DNA of 64,000 nucleotides from Oceanimonas doudoroffii (GTDB lineage: Bacteria > Pseudomonadota > Gammaproteobacteria > Enterobacterales > Aeromonadaceae): contig NZ_NBIM01000001.1 of NCBI RefSeq assembly GCF_002242685.1, positions 62,001 through 126,000 on the forward strand. Reading direction: 5' to 3'. The translations under genes were made by a program, and so were the position numbers. Positions 34,110 through 42,265 of the stretch are shown here, one piece after another. Each line of letters opens with the position of its first letter. Positions within the stretch are counted from its first letter, which is position 1. The notes under the pieces were generated by a model that worked only from the letters and a program-made list of their open reading frames with translations, had not been told where the DNA came from and did not search any database.

Positions 34110-35552
34110 ATGACAAGGAAATGGAGTCTGTGTGCGGCCATGCTGGCCGTGCTGGCCAGTCCTGCGGCGCTGGCCGCGACCGGGCAGCTGGATCTGACCG
34201 GCTCGGCCTGGGGCCTGCTGGCGCTGGCGATCTTCACGGTCGCTTACCTGCTGGTGACCGCGGAAGAATACCTGCACCTGCGCAAGTCGATACCGGTGCT
34301 GGTGGCGGCTGGTATCATATGGGTACTTATCGGCTGGATCTACATGCAGCAGGGCATACCCGGCGTCACCGAAGCAGCCTTTCGCCACAATTTGCTTGAA
34401 TATGCAGAATTGTTGCTGTTCCTGCTGGTGGCCATGACCTATATCAACGCCATGGAAGAGCGGCGGCTGTTTGATACCCTGCGGGCCTGGATGATACGCC
34501 GGGGCTTCAGCTACAAGGCACTGTTCTGGCTGACCGGCTTTCTGTCGTTTTTTATCTCTCCCATCGCCGACAACCTGACCACGGCACTGCTGATGTGCGC
34601 CGTGGTGACCAAGGTGGCGGAAGGGGACAAACGCTTTATCAATCTCTGTTGCATCAATATCGTGATCGCCGCCAATGCCGGCGGCGCCTTCAGCCCTTTT
34701 GGCGACATTACCACCCTGATGGTGTGGCAGGCGGGCATCGTCAAGTTCAACGAGTTCTTTATTCTGTTCGTTCCGGCCCTGGTCAATTATCTGGTGCCGG
34801 CCCTGGCGATGAATTTCTTTATCGAAAACCGCAAGCCCGCCGCCCGTTATGAAGAGGTTGAGCTCAAGCGCGGGGCCATTCGCATCGTGTTGCTGTTTTT
34901 GCTCACCATCGCCTCGGCGGTGGCCTGTCACAGCCTGCTGCACTTGCCGCCGGTGCTGGGCATGATGACTGGCCTGGGTTATCTGCAGTGCTTTGGCTAC
35001 TTCCTGCGGCGCACCCTGCCGAGTTCGCTGGCGCGCAAACGGGCGCTGGCCATCAAGCGGGGCGATGACGAGGCGCTCAAGCGCCTCGGCAGCGTGGTGC
35101 CCTTTGATGTGTTCAGCCGGGTGGCCCGGGCCGAGTGGGACACCCTGCTGTTTTTCTACGGGGTGGTGATGTGCGTGGGGGGCCTGGGCTACATGGGGTA
35201 TCTGGCGTTGATGTCGGATCTGCTTTACAACAGCTGGGACGCGGTGTACGCCAACATTACTTTGGGGGTGCTGTCGGCCATCATCGACAACATTCCGGTG
35301 ATGTTTGCGGTGCTCACCATGCAGCCGGAAATGTCCCACGGCAACTGGTTGCTGATCACCCTGACCGCCGGCGTGGGCGGCAGTCTGTTGTCCATCGGCT
35401 CCGCCGCCGGGGTAGCGCTGATGGGGCAGGCGAGGGGCATGTACACCTTTGCCGGCCACCTGAAGTGGGCGCCGGTGATCGCCCTGGGCTACGTCGCCAG
35501 TATTCTGGTGCACCTGTGGCTGAACAGCGAAAGCTTTAACGTTTACGGCTGA
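34110..35552 (+). CDS. nhaD: NhaD-type Na+/H+ antiporter
   Basis: A 480-residue inner-membrane antiporter of the NhaD/ion-transporter superfamily, extruding Na+ or Li+ at high pH and salt. A cleavable signal-like segment (MTRKWSLCAAMLAVLASPAALA) opens it, as in Vibrio NhaD. Conserved membrane segments include FFISPIADNLTTALLMCAV, NAGGAFSPFGDITTLMVW and IIDNIPVMFAVL, with the acidic and Asn residues used for cation binding. The ATG at 34110 has a modest GAGAA upstream. It is divergent from argA and ends at a bidirectional terminator. Together with NhaC at the other end it points to life in salt. Confidence 0.9.
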   Translation: MTRKWSLCAAMLAVLASPAALAATGQLDLTGSAWGLLALAIFTVAYLLVTAEEYLHLRKSIPVLVAAGIIWVLIGWIYMQQGIPGVTEAAFRHNLLEYAELLLFLLVAMTYINAMEERRLFDTLRAWMIRRGFSYKALFWLTGFLSFFISPIADNLTTALLMCAVVTKVAEGDKRFINLCCINIVIAANAGGAFSPFGDITTLMVWQAGIVKFNEFFILFVPALVNYLVPALAMNFFIENRKPAARYEEVELKRGAIRIVLLFLLTIASAVACHSLLHLPPVLGMMTGLGYLQCFGYFLRRTLPSSLARKRALAIKRGDDEALKRLGSVVPFDVFSRVARAEWDTLLFFYGVVMCVGGLGYMGYLALMSDLLYNSWDAVYANITLGVLSAIIDNIPVMFAVLTMQPEMSHGNWLLITLTAGVGGSLLSIGSAAGVALMGQARGMYTFAGHLKWAPVIALGYVASILVHLWLNSESFNVYG

Positions 35553-35553
35553 C

Positions 35554-35584
35554 GAAGGGCCCCGCCCGGCGGGGCTCCTTCTTT
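35554..35584. terminator. bidirectional terminator between nhaD and the GDT1 gene
   Basis: GAAGG plus CCCCGCC pair with GGCGGGG plus CCTTC, with a small internal mismatch, followed by a T-rich stretch. It serves the convergent ends of nhaD and the Mn exporter gene. Confidence 0.8.
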
Positions 35585-35598
35585 AGCAGGACGAGGCG

Positions 35599-36165
35599 TC
35601 AGGACCAGGGCCACCATAGTGTGGTCACGCCCAGTACCAGGAAGATCAGTGCGCTGGCGCCATGTATCCAGTGCATGGGCAAGCGTCCGGCGCCCTTGTG
35701 GCCGGCCAGTACCGCCGGCAGGTTGGCCACCATCATGCCCAGGGTGGTGCCGGCCACCACCAGCCAGAACTCATCCACAAACCGGGCCGCCAGCAGGGTG
35801 GTGGCGATCTGGGTCTTGTCACCGATCTCCGCCAGGAAAAACAGCACAAAGGTCGCCACAAAGGGCCCCAGGCGGTAAAAGCGGCTGTCTTCGTCGTCGG
35901 CCTTGTCGGGAATCAGCATCCAGGCCGCCATGGCGAAGAAGGACAGTGCCAGCAGCCAGCGCAGCCATTGCGGATCCAGCCAGGACTGTATCCATATTCC
36001 AACCGAGCCGGCGAGGGCGTGGTTGATCAGGGTGGCGAGAAAAATACCCCAGATAATGGGCAGGGGTTTTCTGAACCGGCAGGCCAGGATCAGGGCCAGC
36101 AACTGGGTCTTGTCGCCAATTTCGGCGATGGACACGGCCAGGGTCGAGGTGGTGAGGGCTTCCAA
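35599..36165 (-). CDS. mneA: GDT1/UPF0016-family Mn2+ exporter
   Basis: A 188-residue membrane protein with the two inverted copies of the family motif, EIGDKTQLLAL near residue 15 and EIGDKTQIATT near residue 113, within six helices. Bacterial members such as Vibrio MneA export manganese. The Mn2+ riboswitch directly upstream supports that role. The only start available is TTG at 36165; an in-frame stop lies three codons before it and no clear ribosome site is present, so translation may depend on riboswitch folding. It is the last gene of the run nagB-nagA-nagC-yciH on this strand but has its own leader. Confidence 0.9.
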   Translation of the reverse strand: MEALTTSTLAVSIAEIGDKTQLLALILACRFRKPLPIIWGIFLATLINHALAGSVGIWIQSWLDPQWLRWLLALSFFAMAAWMLIPDKADDEDSRFYRLGPFVATFVLFFLAEIGDKTQIATTLLAARFVDEFWLVVAGTTLGMMVANLPAVLAGHKGAGRLPMHWIHGASALIFLVLGVTTLWWPWS

Positions 36166-36245
36166 GAGTGTTTACCAAAGGGGACAGGATTATCGTTACC
36201 AATGAGCAGACGCCATGCCGCCCGTCCCCGGTATCGGCACTCGTC

Positions 36246-36358
36246 TGTCAAAGGTCTCGTCAAACCCCGAAAGGTCACGGCCACCATGGTGATTTTGCAC
36301 CAACTATGTTGACGACCGTCTGCGGAATGGCTTCCGTTAGCGACTACTCCCCCTTGAG
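36246..36358 (-). promoter_or_regulatory. yybP-ykoY manganese riboswitch
   Basis: The minus strand shows the class hallmarks: AAGGGGGAGTAG (36343-36356), a variable stem, GGTCGTCAACATA (36305-36316 and neighbours), and the closing GAGACCTTTG (36249-36258). These form the P1 and the two metal-binding loops of the yybP-ykoY aptamer. It stands about 80 bases before a GDT1 Mn exporter gene, a known partner of this riboswitch; Mn2+ should switch expression on. Confidence 0.93.
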
Positions 36359-36409
36359 CAGGGAAATCGTATTTTAGTCATTTGGCCGGCAAGTTCAAGG
36401 CGGTTTCGC

Positions 36410-36727
36410 TTAGCCGCCGACCTGCTTCACGGTAAAACCGGCCTTTTCCAGCCATTGTTTTATCTGCTCGAGGCGATCGCCCTGAATTTCAATCACCCCC
36501 TTCTTGACCGCGCCGCCGGTGCCCAGCTGCTTTTTCAGCTTTTTGGCCACCTCGCCCACCCGTTCTGGGCCGATGCCATACACGCAAATCACCCCGGCGC
36601 CCTTGCGGCCCTTGGTTTCCCGGCGCAGGCGCACCACACCGTCGTTGGGAAACAGGCCGGGGCCGTCCTGGTCGCGGCCCTGCTGCGGTTGCCAGTCGGG
36701 ATTGGTGCTGAAAACGATATTGCTCAT
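36410..36727 (-). CDS. yciH: YciH/SUI1-family translation factor
   Basis: A 105-residue SUI1-domain protein, the bacterial relative of eIF1, thought to influence start-codon fidelity or stress translation. The core VRLRRETKGRKGAGVICVYGI and the C-terminal LKKQLGTGGAVKKGVIEIQGD are typical. Its ATG overlaps the nagC stop (ATGA, 36724-36727), so it is translated with nagC and belongs to the nag operon. That link looks incidental; no role in amino-sugar use is known. Confidence 0.92.
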   Translation of the reverse strand: MSNIVFSTNPDWQPQQGRDQDGPGLFPNDGVVRLRRETKGRKGAGVICVYGIGPERVGEVAKKLKKQLGTGGAVKKGVIEIQGDRLEQIKQWLEKAGFTVKQVGG

Positions 36728-37938
36728 GACTTTTGCTCCATAATGCGTTGCAGCAGTTCGCCTTCCAGCAGGCCGCGCTTGACCAGGGCGAGCCCGCCTA
36801 TGGTCTGATCGTCCTGAAATCGGGCGCGGATCAGCACCTGGCCCTGGTGAAAACCGGGCAGGGACTGATGGCGAATGGCCTTGTTGATAATGGGAAACAC
36901 CAGCGACTCGGCCTCGCACAGGGCGCCGCTCAGCAGCACCCGTTGTGGGTTGAACAGGTTGATGACAATGGCCATGACCTGGCCCAGGCGTTCGGCGGCC
37001 TGGCACAGAATATTCACCGCCAGCCGGTCCTGCTCCAGCGCCGCCCGGCACAGTGCGCCCATGGTGAGCTCCTGCTCCGCCAGGCTGCTGTGATAGCCCT
37101 GATCCAGCATGTGCCTGGCCTGACGCAGCAGGGCGGCGTCGGCCACCATGGTCTCCAGGCAGCCGAAATTGCCGCAGTCGCAGCGTTCGCCCAGTGGATC
37201 CACATGTATATGGCCGATCTCGGCCACGTCCCGGCCCTGGCTCTTGAAGATGCGGCCTTCGGTGATAATGCCGGCGCCCACTCCGTGGTGCACGCTGACC
37301 AGCACCGAGTCCAGGCAATCCTGGGATGCGCCGTAATAATGCTCCGCCAGGGCCTGGGCGCGAATATCGTTGCCGATAAACACCGGCAGCCCCAGGCTGG
37401 CGCCCAGGCGTTCGGCCAGGGGCACTCCCGCCAGGGGGTAACAGGGGTGGGCCAGCACCCGGCCGGCCTGGGCATCGGTGAGGCCGGGCATTACCAGGCC
37501 CACCGCCATCAGCCGCAGCCCGGCGGCCTCATGCTGTATAAAGTCGGCAATGTGCCGGTGCAGCGCCGGGAGCAGCACGTCCTGCTCCCGGCGGGGAAAC
37601 GGCAGCACATGGCGGGCATGGGCCCGGCCCGACAGATCGTACAGGGTCAGGCGCAGCTCTTCCCGGCCCAGTTTGACCGCCACCAGGTGAAAGGGATGGG
37701 TCACCGTGGTCAGGGAAATGGCGCGCCGGCCCCCGGTGGACGCCTGATGCTCCAGCTCTCGAATCAGTCCCTGCTCAAGCAGGGAGCGGGTGATCTTGGT
37801 GACGCTGGCCGGCGCCAGGTGGCTGAGTTCGGCGATGCGCACTCGGGAAATGGGGCCACGGCTGTCGATAAGCCGGTAGACGGCAGAGCAGTTGACCTGT
37901 TTGACCAGATCAACGTTGGCGATTTGCGCGCGGGTCAT
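36724..37938 (-). CDS. nagC: ROK-family repressor of N-acetylglucosamine genes
   Basis: A 404-residue NagC/Mlc-type regulator. The winged helix (about residues 15-75) includes RVRIAELSHLAPASVTKITRSLLEQGLI. The ROK body has the sugar-binding segment EIGHIHVDPLG and the zinc-binding CDCGNFGCLE. NagC represses nag genes until GlcNAc-6-phosphate binds. The ATG overlaps the nagA stop (ATGA, 37935-37938), and the gene lies between nagA and yciH, as in enteric nagBAC operons. An effect on nagE, divergent from nagB, is expected. Confidence 0.92.
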   Translation of the reverse strand: MTRAQIANVDLVKQVNCSAVYRLIDSRGPISRVRIAELSHLAPASVTKITRSLLEQGLIRELEHQASTGGRRAISLTTVTHPFHLVAVKLGREELRLTLYDLSGRAHARHVLPFPRREQDVLLPALHRHIADFIQHEAAGLRLMAVGLVMPGLTDAQAGRVLAHPCYPLAGVPLAERLGASLGLPVFIGNDIRAQALAEHYYGASQDCLDSVLVSVHHGVGAGIITEGRIFKSQGRDVAEIGHIHVDPLGERCDCGNFGCLETMVADAALLRQARHMLDQGYHSSLAEQELTMGALCRAALEQDRLAVNILCQAAERLGQVMAIVINLFNPQRVLLSGALCEAESLVFPIINKAIRHQSLPGFHQGQVLIRARFQDDQTIGGLALVKRGLLEGELLQRIMEQKS

Positions 37939-39077
37939 GATGAAGGCAGTCCGTTGACGTAGGTCGCGATGACATTAAAGGTTGTATCAAATGCTACCAG
38001 ATTGGCCAGCCGGCCGGGAGTAGCGGTGCCGATATCAGCGTCAAGTCCCAGCACCTTAGCCGGGTTGCGGCTGGCCATGGCCAGGGACTGTTCCAGAGAC
38101 AGGCCCGCCTGCTGTACCAGGTTTTTCACCCCGTCGATCATGGTCAGCGCCGAGCCTCCCAGGGTGCCGTGCTCATCCACGCATTTGCCGTCCCGCACAT
38201 AGACGGTGGCGCCGCAGAAGTCGAACCGCTCAAAGCCCGGCGGTGCACCGGCGGCGGCGGTGGCGTCGGTTACCAGGCACAGGCGCTCGCCCAGCACCCT
38301 GTGGGCCAGGCGCACATTGGCGTAATGCACATGATGGCCGTCGGCAATAATGCCGGCGGCTACCCGGGGCGCGTCATAGACGGCCCCCACGGCGCCGGGC
38401 TGGCGGCCGTTGGCGGTGGGGGACATGGCGTTATAGAGATGGGTGGCAAAGCCGATACCGGCGTCAAAGCCGGCCATGGCCTGATCATAGTCGGCGCCGG
38501 TGTGGCCCATGGCCAGGTGAATGCCGGCCTGGGCGAGCCGTCGCAGGTGGGCCGGGTTATTCACTTCGGGGGCCAGGGTGAGCATGGCGATGGCGTCGGC
38601 GTGTTCACACAGGAAGGTCAGCATGGGCTCGGTCAGCGGCCGAATCTGGGCCGCTGGATGAATGCCTTTGCGTGCCACATTGGTGTAGGGGCCTTCCAGG
38701 TGCAGCCCCGGTACCCGCCAGGGGTGGCGGGCCATGTAGTCGCGCACCAGGGTCACCGCCCGGCGCATGTCGTCATCGGGGCTGGTGATCAGGGTGGGCA
38801 GGAAACTGGTGGTGCCCGACGCCAGGTTGGTGGCGTGCATGCGATCCAGGGTGGTGGCACTGATGGCATCGTTGAACATGACGCCGCCACAGCCGTTGAG
38901 CTGCAGATCGATAAAGCCGGCGCTGAGCACGGCGCCTTGCAGATCGGTGCGGGGCAGGCCGGCGTCCAGGTCGTGCTCGGGCACCAGGGCGGCAATGCGG
39001 TCGCCGTCGATAACCAGGGCGGTCTGGCGGTGCAGGCGCTCGCCGTCAAACAGGGTGCAGTGGGTGAGGGCGTGCAT
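37935..39077 (-). CDS. nagA: N-acetylglucosamine-6-phosphate deacetylase
   Basis: A 380-residue amidohydrolase that removes acetate from GlcNAc-6-phosphate. Seen are the metal and substrate segments PGLHLEGPYTN, MGHTGADYDQA, ATHLYNAMSP, HHVHYANVRLAHR and the catalytic Asp in CLVTDATAAAG. Length fits E. coli NagA (382). It lies three bases after nagB and overlaps nagC by four bases, giving a tightly coupled operon for chitin-derived amino sugars. Confidence 0.95.
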   Translation of the reverse strand: MHALTHCTLFDGERLHRQTALVIDGDRIAALVPEHDLDAGLPRTDLQGAVLSAGFIDLQLNGCGGVMFNDAISATTLDRMHATNLASGTTSFLPTLITSPDDDMRRAVTLVRDYMARHPWRVPGLHLEGPYTNVARKGIHPAAQIRPLTEPMLTFLCEHADAIAMLTLAPEVNNPAHLRRLAQAGIHLAMGHTGADYDQAMAGFDAGIGFATHLYNAMSPTANGRQPGAVGAVYDAPRVAAGIIADGHHVHYANVRLAHRVLGERLCLVTDATAAAGAPPGFERFDFCGATVYVRDGKCVDEHGTLGGSALTMIDGVKNLVQQAGLSLEQSLAMASRNPAKVLGLDADIGTATPGRLANLVAFDTTFNVIATYVNGLPSS

Positions 39078-39080
39078 GGG

Positions 39081-39884
39081 TTACTCCGGGCAGGCAGACA
39101 TGTCGGCTTCGCGTTGTTGAAAATAGCGCAGGGTACGCACCCTGAGCTCCAGGGTGGCATCGTCGTCACACAGGATAAGGCTGTTCGGGTGCAGTTGCAG
39201 CGCCGACACCGTCCACAGGTGATTGACCGGGCCTTCCACCGCCGCCTGCAGGGCCCGGGCCTTGTGGGCGCCGGTGACCAGCAGCATGATTTCCTCGGCT
39301 TCCATCAGGGTACCCACACCCACGGTCAGGGCCCGGCGCGGCACCTGGGCCGGGTCGTCGTTGAAGAAGCGGGCGTTGGCCCGGCGGGTGGCGTCGGTCA
39401 GGGTCATCACCCGCGTGCGTGAGGCCAGCGATGAGGCCGGCTCGTTAAAGGCGATGTGGCCGTCGCTGCCCACACCGCCCAAGAACAGGTTCACACCGCC
39501 GTAATGGCGAATGCGGTTTTCAAAACGGCGGCATTCGGCATCCAGATCCTCGGCGGTGCCGTTCAGCAAATGAATGTTGTCGGCGGGGATGTCTATCTGG
39601 CTGAACAGGTGCCGGTGCATAAAGGCGTGGTAGCTTTGCGGGTGGGATGGAGACAACCCCACATACTCATCCATGTTAAAGGTGACCACGTGACGAAAGC
39701 TGAGCGCGCCGGCCCGGTGCAGCCGCACCAGTTCCCGGTAGGTGCCCAGGGGCGTGCTGCCGGTGGGCAGCCCCAGCACAAAGGGGCGCTGGGCGCTGGG
39801 GCCATGGCGCTCGATGCGGGTGGCAATATGATGCGCGGCCCGGCGAGCGACCTGCTCGGCGTCGGCCAGGGGGATCAGACGCAT
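39081..39884 (-). CDS. nagB: glucosamine-6-phosphate deaminase
   Basis: A 267-residue NagB, converting glucosamine-6-phosphate to fructose-6-phosphate and ammonia. The catalytic residues are visible in FNMDEYVGL (general-base Asp) and [14 protein letters not shown] (Asp, His, Glu of the ring-opening site). Length matches the hexameric enteric enzyme (266), and residues of its allosteric GlcNAc-6-P site such as early Arg and late Thr/Lys positions appear conserved. It is the first gene of nagB-nagA-nagC-yciH, divergent from nagE over 120 bases. Confidence 0.95.
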   Translation of the reverse strand: MRLIPLADAEQVARRAAHHIATRIERHGPSAQRPFVLGLPTGSTPLGTYRELVRLHRAGALSFRHVVTFNMDEYVGLSPSHPQSYHAFMHRHLFSQIDIPADNIHLLNGTAEDLDAECRRFENRIRHYGGVNLFLGGVGSDGHIAFNEPASSLASRTRVMTLTDATRRANARFFNDDPAQVPRRALTVGVGTLMEAEEIMLLVTGAHKARALQAAVEGPVNHLWTVSALQLHPNSLILCDDDATLELRVRTLRYFQQREADMSACPE

Positions 39885-40004
39885 GGGGTCAACCCTAACG
39901 GTAAAAAGAGCTTTTTATAATAAAGAAAGTGTCGTTGCCTTGCCACGGGCCCGGGGAACGATCATGGCACGCCGGCCCGGCCATGACCACGGAGAGTCGC
40001 TGTG
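39885..40004. promoter_or_regulatory. nagB-nagE divergent promoter region
   Basis: A 120-base gap between the divergent nagB and nagE. An AT-rich near-palindrome CTTTTTATAATAAAG (about 39911-39925) is the best candidate for NagC binding or the nagB -10 region. I could not align a full NagC operator. Confidence 0.4.
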
Positions 40005-41531
40005 ATGCTGTTGGGATATCTGCAAAGGCTGGGCAAGGCGCTGATGCTGCCCATTGCCACCCTGCCGGTGGCGGCGCTGCTGTTGCGCCTCGGACAGCCG
40101 GATCTGCTCGCCCTGCCCTTTATGGCCCAGGCGGGGGCCGCCCTGTTTGATCAGTTGCCACTGCTGTTTGCCATCGGCATCGCCGTGGGCCTGTCCCGGG
40201 ACGATGCCGGTGCCGCGGCCCTGGCCGGCGCCGTGGGGTACCTGGTACTCACCGGTGCCGTGGTGAGCCTTCATGCCGAGATCAGGCTGTCATTTTTTGG
40301 CGGCATTATCGCCGGCATCATCGCCGGGCACTGTTATAACCGCTTTGCCGCCGTGCGCCTGCCGGACAGCCTGGCCTTTTTTGGCGGCAAGCGGCTGGTG
40401 CCCATCATGACCGGGCTATTGTGTCTGCTGGTCGCGGTGTTGCTGGGGGTTGCCTGGCCGCCGGTGCAGCAGGCCATCGACGGCCTTGGCCAGGCGGTGG
40501 CGGGCGCCGGTGGTGCGGGGCAGTTTGTCTATGGCGTGCTCAACCGGGCGCTGATCCCGGTGGGGCTGCACCATGTGCTCAATTCCCTGTTCTGGTTTGG
40601 CCTGGGAGATTGCCTCAAGGTGAGTTATGAGGCCGGCGGTGTTCAGCAGCATATTTGCCTGGCACCGGCCCTGGCCGGCACCCTCAGCGTGGGCGGGGCC
40701 GTGCCCGGCGTGGACGGCGCCGTGATCAACGGCATCGCCGACGACGTTGTTCGGGGTGATCTGAATCGATTCTTTGCCGGCGACCCCACCGCCGGCGGAT
40801 TTATGGCCGGTTTCTTTCCGGTGATGATGTTTGGCCTGCCGGCGGCGGCCCTGGCCATGGTGCTGGCAGCGCCCAGGGGGCACAGGGCCCGGGCCGCAGG
40901 CCTGCTGCTGTCGATGGCGCTGACCTCCTTGCTCACCGGCATTACCGAGCCGCTCGAATTTACCTTTATGTTTCTGGCGCCGTTGCTCTATGGCCTGCAT
41001 GCGCTGCTTACCGGGGTGTCGCTGATGGCGGCCAATGCCCTGGGTGCGCTGCACGGTTTTGGCTTTTCCGCCGGCCTGTTTGATCTGGTACTGAACTGGG
41101 GGCTGGCCACCCATCCCTGGCGTTTACTGGGACTGGGGCTGGTGATGGCGCTGCTCTATTTCGTGTTGTTCTACTCGGCCATTCGCCTGTTTCACCTTGC
41201 CACGCCGGGACGGGAGCTCGCCGGCGATGCCCCTGAGCAGCAGAACGAAACGATTCGGCCCAAGGATGATCAGGACAGTGTGTTGGCGAGAGGATTGATC
41301 GCCGCCTTGGGCGGGGCCGGCAACCTGCAACACATTGACGCCTGCATCACTCGACTGCGGCTGACCCTGAAGGATACCGCCCTGGCGGACGACGCCCGGC
41401 TGCGGGCCCTGGGAGCAAAAGGCGTGGTGCACCTGGGGGAGCACCACCTGCAGGTGGTGCTGGGCACCCGTGCCGAGGCGGTGGCCGGTGCGATGAAGGC
41501 CGGGTTAGTTAAGGAGCAAAACGGGTCTTAA
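40005..41531 (+). CDS. nagE: PTS N-acetylglucosamine transporter, EIICB
   Basis: A 508-residue PTS permease importing and phosphorylating GlcNAc. The IIC domain (about 1-390) has LPIATLPVAALLLRLGQPD, RLVPIMTG, PVGLHHVLNSLFWF and GITEPLEFTFMFLAP. The IIB domain (about 425-508) has the phosphocysteine in HIDACITRLRLTLKD. The IIA domain found at the C-terminus of E. coli NagE (648 residues) is absent, so phosphate must come from a separate IIA such as IIA-Glc. ATG 40005 aligns with the E. coli start; GTG 40002 is also possible, both after GGAGAG. It is divergent from nagB. Confidence 0.93.
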   Translation: MLLGYLQRLGKALMLPIATLPVAALLLRLGQPDLLALPFMAQAGAALFDQLPLLFAIGIAVGLSRDDAGAAALAGAVGYLVLTGAVVSLHAEIRLSFFGGIIAGIIAGHCYNRFAAVRLPDSLAFFGGKRLVPIMTGLLCLLVAVLLGVAWPPVQQAIDGLGQAVAGAGGAGQFVYGVLNRALIPVGLHHVLNSLFWFGLGDCLKVSYEAGGVQQHICLAPALAGTLSVGGAVPGVDGAVINGIADDVVRGDLNRFFAGDPTAGGFMAGFFPVMMFGLPAAALAMVLAAPRGHRARAAGLLLSMALTSLLTGITEPLEFTFMFLAPLLYGLHALLTGVSLMAANALGALHGFGFSAGLFDLVLNWGLATHPWRLLGLGLVMALLYFVLFYSAIRLFHLATPGRELAGDAPEQQNETIRPKDDQDSVLARGLIAALGGAGNLQHIDACITRLRLTLKDTALADDARLRALGAKGVVHLGEHHLQVVLGTRAEAVAGAMKAGLVKEQNGS

Positions 41532-42038
41532 TCGTGCTGATAGTGAAATTTTACCGGTGTTGATGGCGAATTGAGACCCAAGTAGGGAAAAAGTCATATA
41601 AATCTGGCCTGCCGGTACGATTGAATGCGGCAATGTATGTAAAAAAACGAAACGGGTTGCGGCGCTTTGCCGAATATCGCGGCCGGGGATTTTTTCAGTT
41701 TCGTACGGCACTGATTTGATCACGGGTTATGCACAGCCGGCGGGAGCCTCGCGGCGGCTGGGTTTGGGCAGGTTATCCACTATTTCTGTGGATAACCGTG
41801 TGGACTTGATGAAGGAAAGCGGTGAGAAGCCAGTCAGGGCGCGGCTTTCAATTAATCCGGCAAAAAAACAATCAAATGATAATGCATTGAAAATCAATGC
41901 TTTAAAAAAAGCAACAAAAAAATCCCGCTCAGTTTATCGACACTGGCGAGGGAATGAAACAAAGCCGCTGGCATGTGGGTTTTTGCCGGAGTGGATTGTT
42001 GATTTAGTGGATAAGTCAAGTGCCGACAGGCGAAAAAG
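41532..42038. other. gene-free region with DnaA-box cluster and IHF-like site
   Basis: No credible gene occupies these 507 bases. DnaA boxes are TTATGCACA (41727-41735, perfect), TTATCCACT (41773-41781), a perfect TTATCCACA on the minus strand (41787-41795), another TTATCCACT on the minus strand (42006-42014), and a weaker TTATCGACA (41934-41942). A perfect IHF consensus AATCAATGCTTTA lies at 41892-41904 in an A/T-rich tract. The set lies beside a tRNA gene, like E. coli datA. Upstream, TGCCGGTACGA (about 41608) can pair with TCGTACGGCA (41700-41709). Confidence 0.55.
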
Positions 42039-42114
42039 TGGCTCCCCCTGCTGGACTCGAACCAGCGACATACGGATTAACAGTCCGCCGTTCTACCGAC
42101 TGAACTAAGGGGGA
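42039..42114 (-). tRNA. tRNA-Asn (anticodon GTT)
   Basis: A 76-base tRNA on the minus strand starting TCCCCCTTAG and ending with encoded CCA. The acceptor stem TCCCCCT pairs with AGGGGGA, the anticodon loop reads CTGTTAATC, and the T-loop is GGTTCGAGTCC. An encoded CCA and GTT anticodon identify tRNA-Asn. Confidence 0.98.
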
Positions 42115-42134
42115 ATCTCGTGAAGAGGCCGCGA

Positions 42135-42163
42135 ATAATACGCGGCCGATCTGTCCGGGTCAA
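42135..42163 (-). promoter_or_regulatory. tRNA-Asn promoter
   Basis: On the minus strand TTGACC (42158-42163), a 17-base spacer and TATTAT (42135-42140) form a strong sigma-70 promoter. The GC-rich discriminator after the -10 (TCGCGGCC) is typical of stringently controlled stable-RNA promoters. The spacer and discriminator also form an inverted repeat GGCCGCG/CGCGGCC around the -10. Confidence 0.8.
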
Positions 42164-42265
42164 GGCCCCAAAGGGATTTTGTTGCTAACGGCCATTCGCG
42201 CCCGTTTTTGCCAATAAAGGTCACTCGGAGGTACACTGGCCGGGCATAGCGAGGAGGCAGGGCCC

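Noticed and set aside
41532..42038. Chromosomal replication origin oriC
   Set aside because: DnaA boxes are present, but none of the usual oriC-neighbour genes (mnmG, mioC, dnaA, dnaN, gidB) is nearby and no set of 13-mer unwinding repeats was seen.
41716..42108. 130-codon open frame across the DnaA-box region and tRNA-Asn
   Set aside because: Its last third reads through the tRNA on the opposite strand and no ribosome site or domain is seen.
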